From contig CAJJUK010000012.1 in the NCBI GenBank assembly GCA_905195085.1, forward strand, positions 1 through 34,954: a stretch of 34,954 bases of DNA, given 5' to 3'. Numbering within the stretch: the first letter of the stretch is position 1; every line of letters starts with the position of its first letter. The translations under genes and the position numbers were made by a program. The notes under the pieces are model-generated. The model searched no databases and had not been told where the DNA came from. It saw nothing but the letters and a program-made list of their open reading frames with translations. Positions 33,113-34,954 of this stretch are shown piece after piece. The stretch is from an uncultured Christensenella sp. GTDB lineage: Bacteria; Bacillota; Clostridia; Christensenellales; UBA1242.

Positions 33113-33143
33113 AGCATACAACTTGGAGTTTGCTCCAAGTCAA
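33113..33143 (-). promoter_or_regulatory. MerR-type promoter with operator between -35 and -10
   Basis: Minus strand: TTGACT (33138-33143), a 19-bp spacer and TATGCT (33113-33118). The long spacer is the hallmark of MerR-activated promoters. The spacer carries a perfect inverted repeat CTTGGAG-N4-CTCCAAG (with flanking A/T, 33121-33140), the same 7-4-7 layout as the known AdhR operator. Confidence 0.92.
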
Positions 33144-33205
33144 GCAAATTTAAAAAATTTTTATAAAAAACGAAAAGAAATTCAAAAAAATAAGATTTTA
33201 TATTC

Positions 33206-33234
33206 TTGATTTTTGTCGAAATTTAAACTATTAT
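33206..33234 (+). promoter_or_regulatory. Probable mscL promoter
   Basis: TTGATT (33206-33211), 17-bp spacer, TATTAT (33229-33234). The leader would be about 14 nt, with AAGGAG just before ATG 33254. Confidence 0.55.
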
Positions 33235-33253
33235 ATAGGCAAGGAGATATATT

Positions 33254-33889
33254 ATGAAAAAGATTAAACAATTTTTTGCAGACTTCAAAAAATTTATAAG
33301 TCGTGGCAATGTTGTTGACATGGCAATTGGTGTCATTGTTGCAAGTGCTTTTACAGCGATTGTAACAGCGTTAACGAACAAGATAATTACGCCATGTATC
33401 AATTGGCTGCTTTCTTTGGGTGGGACAGGTCTTGATTCTGCATATACATTTCTGAAAAGGGCATATCTGGAAGATGGTATAACAATTGACCTTGCAAACA
33501 GCATCTATATTGATTGGGGTGCATTCATCACTGCAATCATAAACTTCTTTTTGGTGGCATTTATTTTGTTTATAGTTTTGAGAATAATGATGAATGCACA
33601 AGGATTTTGGAAAAAAAGTGTTAAAGAGCGTCCAACAAAAGAAGAAAGAAAAGTTTTGAAACAACAGGGCGTTAATATGAAAGACTATCATGCAGTTATC
33701 AAAGCAACAGCAGAGCTTAGAGAAAAGAACAAGCCGGCTCCAGTTCCTCCAAAACCAACACAAGAAGAATTGTTAACGGAAATTCTGACTGAATTGAAGA
33801 AGCAAAATAAGGAAACCGCTATAGTTGTGGAAGATACAGAAAAACAAGACTCAAAGACACAAGAAGAACAGGGAAAAGTGGAACAATAA
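33254..33889 (+). CDS. mscL: Large-conductance mechanosensitive channel with a long C-terminal tail
   Basis: A 211-residue member of the MscL family, a pentameric membrane pore that opens under tension to release solutes during osmotic downshock. Seen: amphipathic N-terminal helix and first pore helix (FKKFISRGNVVDMAIGVIVASAF, residues about 11-33), then TNKIITPCINWLL, a variable periplasm-side loop, and the second helix (ITAIINFFLVAFILFIVLR). Typical MscL proteins have 130-150 residues; this one carries some 80 extra C-terminal residues, rich in Lys, Glu, Pro and Gln, with a helical stretch TQEELLTEILTELKKQ that aligns with the usual C-terminal bundle. AAGGAG lies eight bases upstream of the ATG. 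Divergent from the merR operon. Assignment secure. Confidence 0.95.
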   Translation: MKKIKQFFADFKKFISRGNVVDMAIGVIVASAFTAIVTALTNKIITPCINWLLSLGGTGLDSAYTFLKRAYLEDGITIDLANSIYIDWGAFITAIINFFLVAFILFIVLRIMMNAQGFWKKSVKERPTKEERKVLKQQGVNMKDYHAVIKATAELREKNKPAPVPPKPTQEELLTEILTELKKQNKETAIVVEDTEKQDSKTQEEQGKVEQ

Positions 33890-33941
33890 TCATATTTAAA
33901 TAACTTTAGTCATATTTTTATAATATAAATAGTGTTTTTTC

Positions 33942-33970
33942 TTGACTTTAAGAATGTTTTTTGTTTTAAT
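33942..33970 (+). promoter_or_regulatory. Promoter of the 33988 gene
   Basis: TTGACT (33942-33947), 17-bp spacer, TTTAAT (33965-33970), followed by a full AAAGGAGG just before ATG 33988. Alternative -10 TAATAT overlaps two bases downstream. Confidence 0.5.
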
Positions 33971-33987
33971 ATCATAAAGGAGGAGAG

Positions 33988-34539
33988 ATGAAAAGAAATA
34001 ATACTGTGATTGCAACCATCTTGGGAACAGTGGCAAATGCTTATCAATTGGTGATAAACTTGATGAGTGTTTTTGCAATATTCGGCTTACTTGCTGATGC
34101 AGGGGCTGGGGCTTCCGTTGCAGCAATGCTTACTGTAATTATAATTACAATACTTATGTTGGCTGTGTTGGTTGTTGCGTTTGTTTTGACTTGTCGAATT
34201 TTCAAATACATGAATGAAACACCAGAAGTTTATAAATCTAAAAAAGGACTCATAATTGCTGCTATTGTTTTCAACTTCTTGGTTGTGCTTTTGTTGTGTA
34301 TTGGTGGTTTTGAAGGCTCAATATTTGGCATCATAATGAATGTTTTGTCAATACTTTTGCTTGTGGCAACAAATGTTCTTTACATTGTTGATTTGTGCTT
34401 AGAAAAAAATCGTGTTGCAAACATGAGCTCAGAAGAATCTTCAACTCCAGTTGGAGCACCAGAAGGAACTGAAGCTGTTAAAGTTGCTGAAGCTAGTGAA
34501 CAACCAAAGACAGAAGAAAAGAAAGACGAAGAAAAATAA
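33988..34539 (+). CDS. Four-helix membrane protein, unknown
   Basis: A 183-residue membrane protein. About four helices can be seen: residues 8-36, 44-72 (VAAMLTVIIITILMLAVLVVAFVLTC), 90-110 and 115-138, followed by a 45-residue Glu/Lys/Ser/Pro-rich disordered tail, which is probably cytoplasmic. I do not recognise the family with confidence; the layout recalls small DUF4064-type membrane proteins. The ribosome-binding site is near perfect (AAAGGAGG) and a promoter lies just before it. A hairpin terminator follows the stop. Function unknown; proximity to mscL does not prove a link. Confidence 0.78.
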   Translation: MKRNNTVIATILGTVANAYQLVINLMSVFAIFGLLADAGAGASVAAMLTVIIITILMLAVLVVAFVLTCRIFKYMNETPEVYKSKKGLIIAAIVFNFLVVLLLCIGGFEGSIFGIIMNVLSILLLVATNVLYIVDLCLEKNRVANMSSEESSTPVGAPEGTEAVKVAEASEQPKTEEKKDEEK

Positions 34540-34566
34540 AAGAAGATGATAAATCTTCTTTTTTTG
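34539..34566 (+). terminator. Intrinsic terminator after the four-helix protein gene
   Basis: AAAAGAAGA and TCTTCTTTT-type arms around a seven-base loop (TGATAAA), followed by a T run to 34566. It overlaps the stop codon at its left edge. Confidence 0.8.
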
Positions 34567-34580
34567 TTGAAAATTCAAAC

Positions 34581-34616
34581 AAAAAAAGCATACAACAATT
34601 TGTATGCTTTTCTTTT
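34581..34616. terminator. Bidirectional terminator ending the 16S-tRNA transcript
   Basis: AGCATACAA (34587-34595) pairs with TTGTATGCT (34600-34608). Leftward it is followed by at least seven T, so it ends the transcript carrying 16S rRNA and tRNA-Ala right after the tRNA 3' end. Rightward it is followed by TTTCTTTTT and can back up the previous terminator. Confidence 0.88.
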
Positions 34617-34693
34617 TGGTGGAGATAGACGGATTCGAACCGTCGACCCCCTGCTTGCAAGGCAGGTGCTCTAGCCAGCTGAGCTATACCCCC
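34617..34693 (-). tRNA. tRNA-Ala (anticodon UGC)
   Basis: Complete 77-nt cloverleaf with encoded CCA. Acceptor GGGGGTA/TATCTCC (two G-T pairs), D stem GCTC/GAGC, anticodon stem CCTGC/GCAGG with loop CTTGCAA (anticodon TGC), T arm GACGG-TTCGAAT-CCGTC. It lies in the usual place of a 16S-23S spacer tRNA, 223 bases downstream of 16S. Confidence 0.98.

Positions 34694-34954
<261 letters not shown>

Noticed and set aside
33094..33147. Longer start for the MerR regulator
   Set aside because: It would translate through the 19-bp-spacer promoter and the operator; the family motif and GGAG support the start at 33093.

Overview
The window looks like chromosomal DNA of an uncultured, low-GC (roughly one third GC by eye), Bacillota-like bacterium. 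The evidence is AT-rich intergenic DNA, consensus sigma-A-type promoters often with a TG extended -10, AAGGAG ribosome-binding sites matched by the 16S tail, intrinsic terminators, and gene families typical of Clostridia-like lineages (ABC-F, DUF975, ECF S component, DUF1893, DUF362, LarC). TGA is used as a stop and tryptophan is coded by TGG, so this is the standard code. No phage, insertion sequence or CRISPR array was seen.

Layout. 1-2.4 kb: a leftward pair, a Lys-rich unknown protein and an ABC-F ATPase. 2.6-16.4 kb: a 12.3 kb gene for a giant (about 4100 aa) N-terminally membrane-anchored extracellular protein, followed after 31 bp by a cardiolipin synthase. 16.4-17.8 kb: a DUF975-like membrane protein and a small unknown protein. 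17.8-21.2 kb, leftward: an unknown protein, diaminopimelate epimerase (dapF), and an isolated VirD4/TraG-type coupling ATPase. 21.3-25.8 kb: a strong promoter feeding a structured non-coding leader or RNA, a YgjV-like membrane protein, tRNA-Arg(UCG), a cytoplasmic GH29 alpha-L-fucosidase and an ABC exporter. 25.9-28.2 kb: a lipoprotein and a one-domain alkylguanine-DNA alkyltransferase-like protein. 28.2-29.95 kb, leftward: metK under a compact SAM riboswitch with a clear expression platform, plus a small unknown gene with its own promoter. 29.96-33.1 kb, leftward: a five-gene set, merR - DUF362 - larC N-terminal part - ECF S component - DUF1893, behind a textbook MerR-type 19-bp-spacer promoter with a perfect inverted repeat. 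33.2-34.5 kb: mscL and a four-helix membrane protein. 34.6 kb to the end, leftward: tRNA-Ala(UGC) and the 3' end of a 16S rRNA gene. A terminator follows the tRNA and there is no 23S gene, so the rRNA genes look unlinked here.

Most notable points. (1) Several genes have a good promoter whose -10 hexamer ends exactly six bases before the ATG, with no Shine-Dalgarno sequence, which predicts leaderless mRNAs; other genes have canonical SD sites. (2) The MerR-controlled operon joins a LarC that lacks its C-terminal part to DUF362, an ECF S component and DUF1893, a possible unrecognised metal/cofactor system. (3) A structured RNA of about 170 nt starts near 21404 and matches no RNA family I recognise. 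(4) The ABC-F protein has its degenerate motifs confined to one of its two composite ATP sites. (5) The 16S gene appears separated from 23S. (6) The giant surface protein has diverged C-terminal modules and is probably co-transcribed with a cardiolipin synthase.
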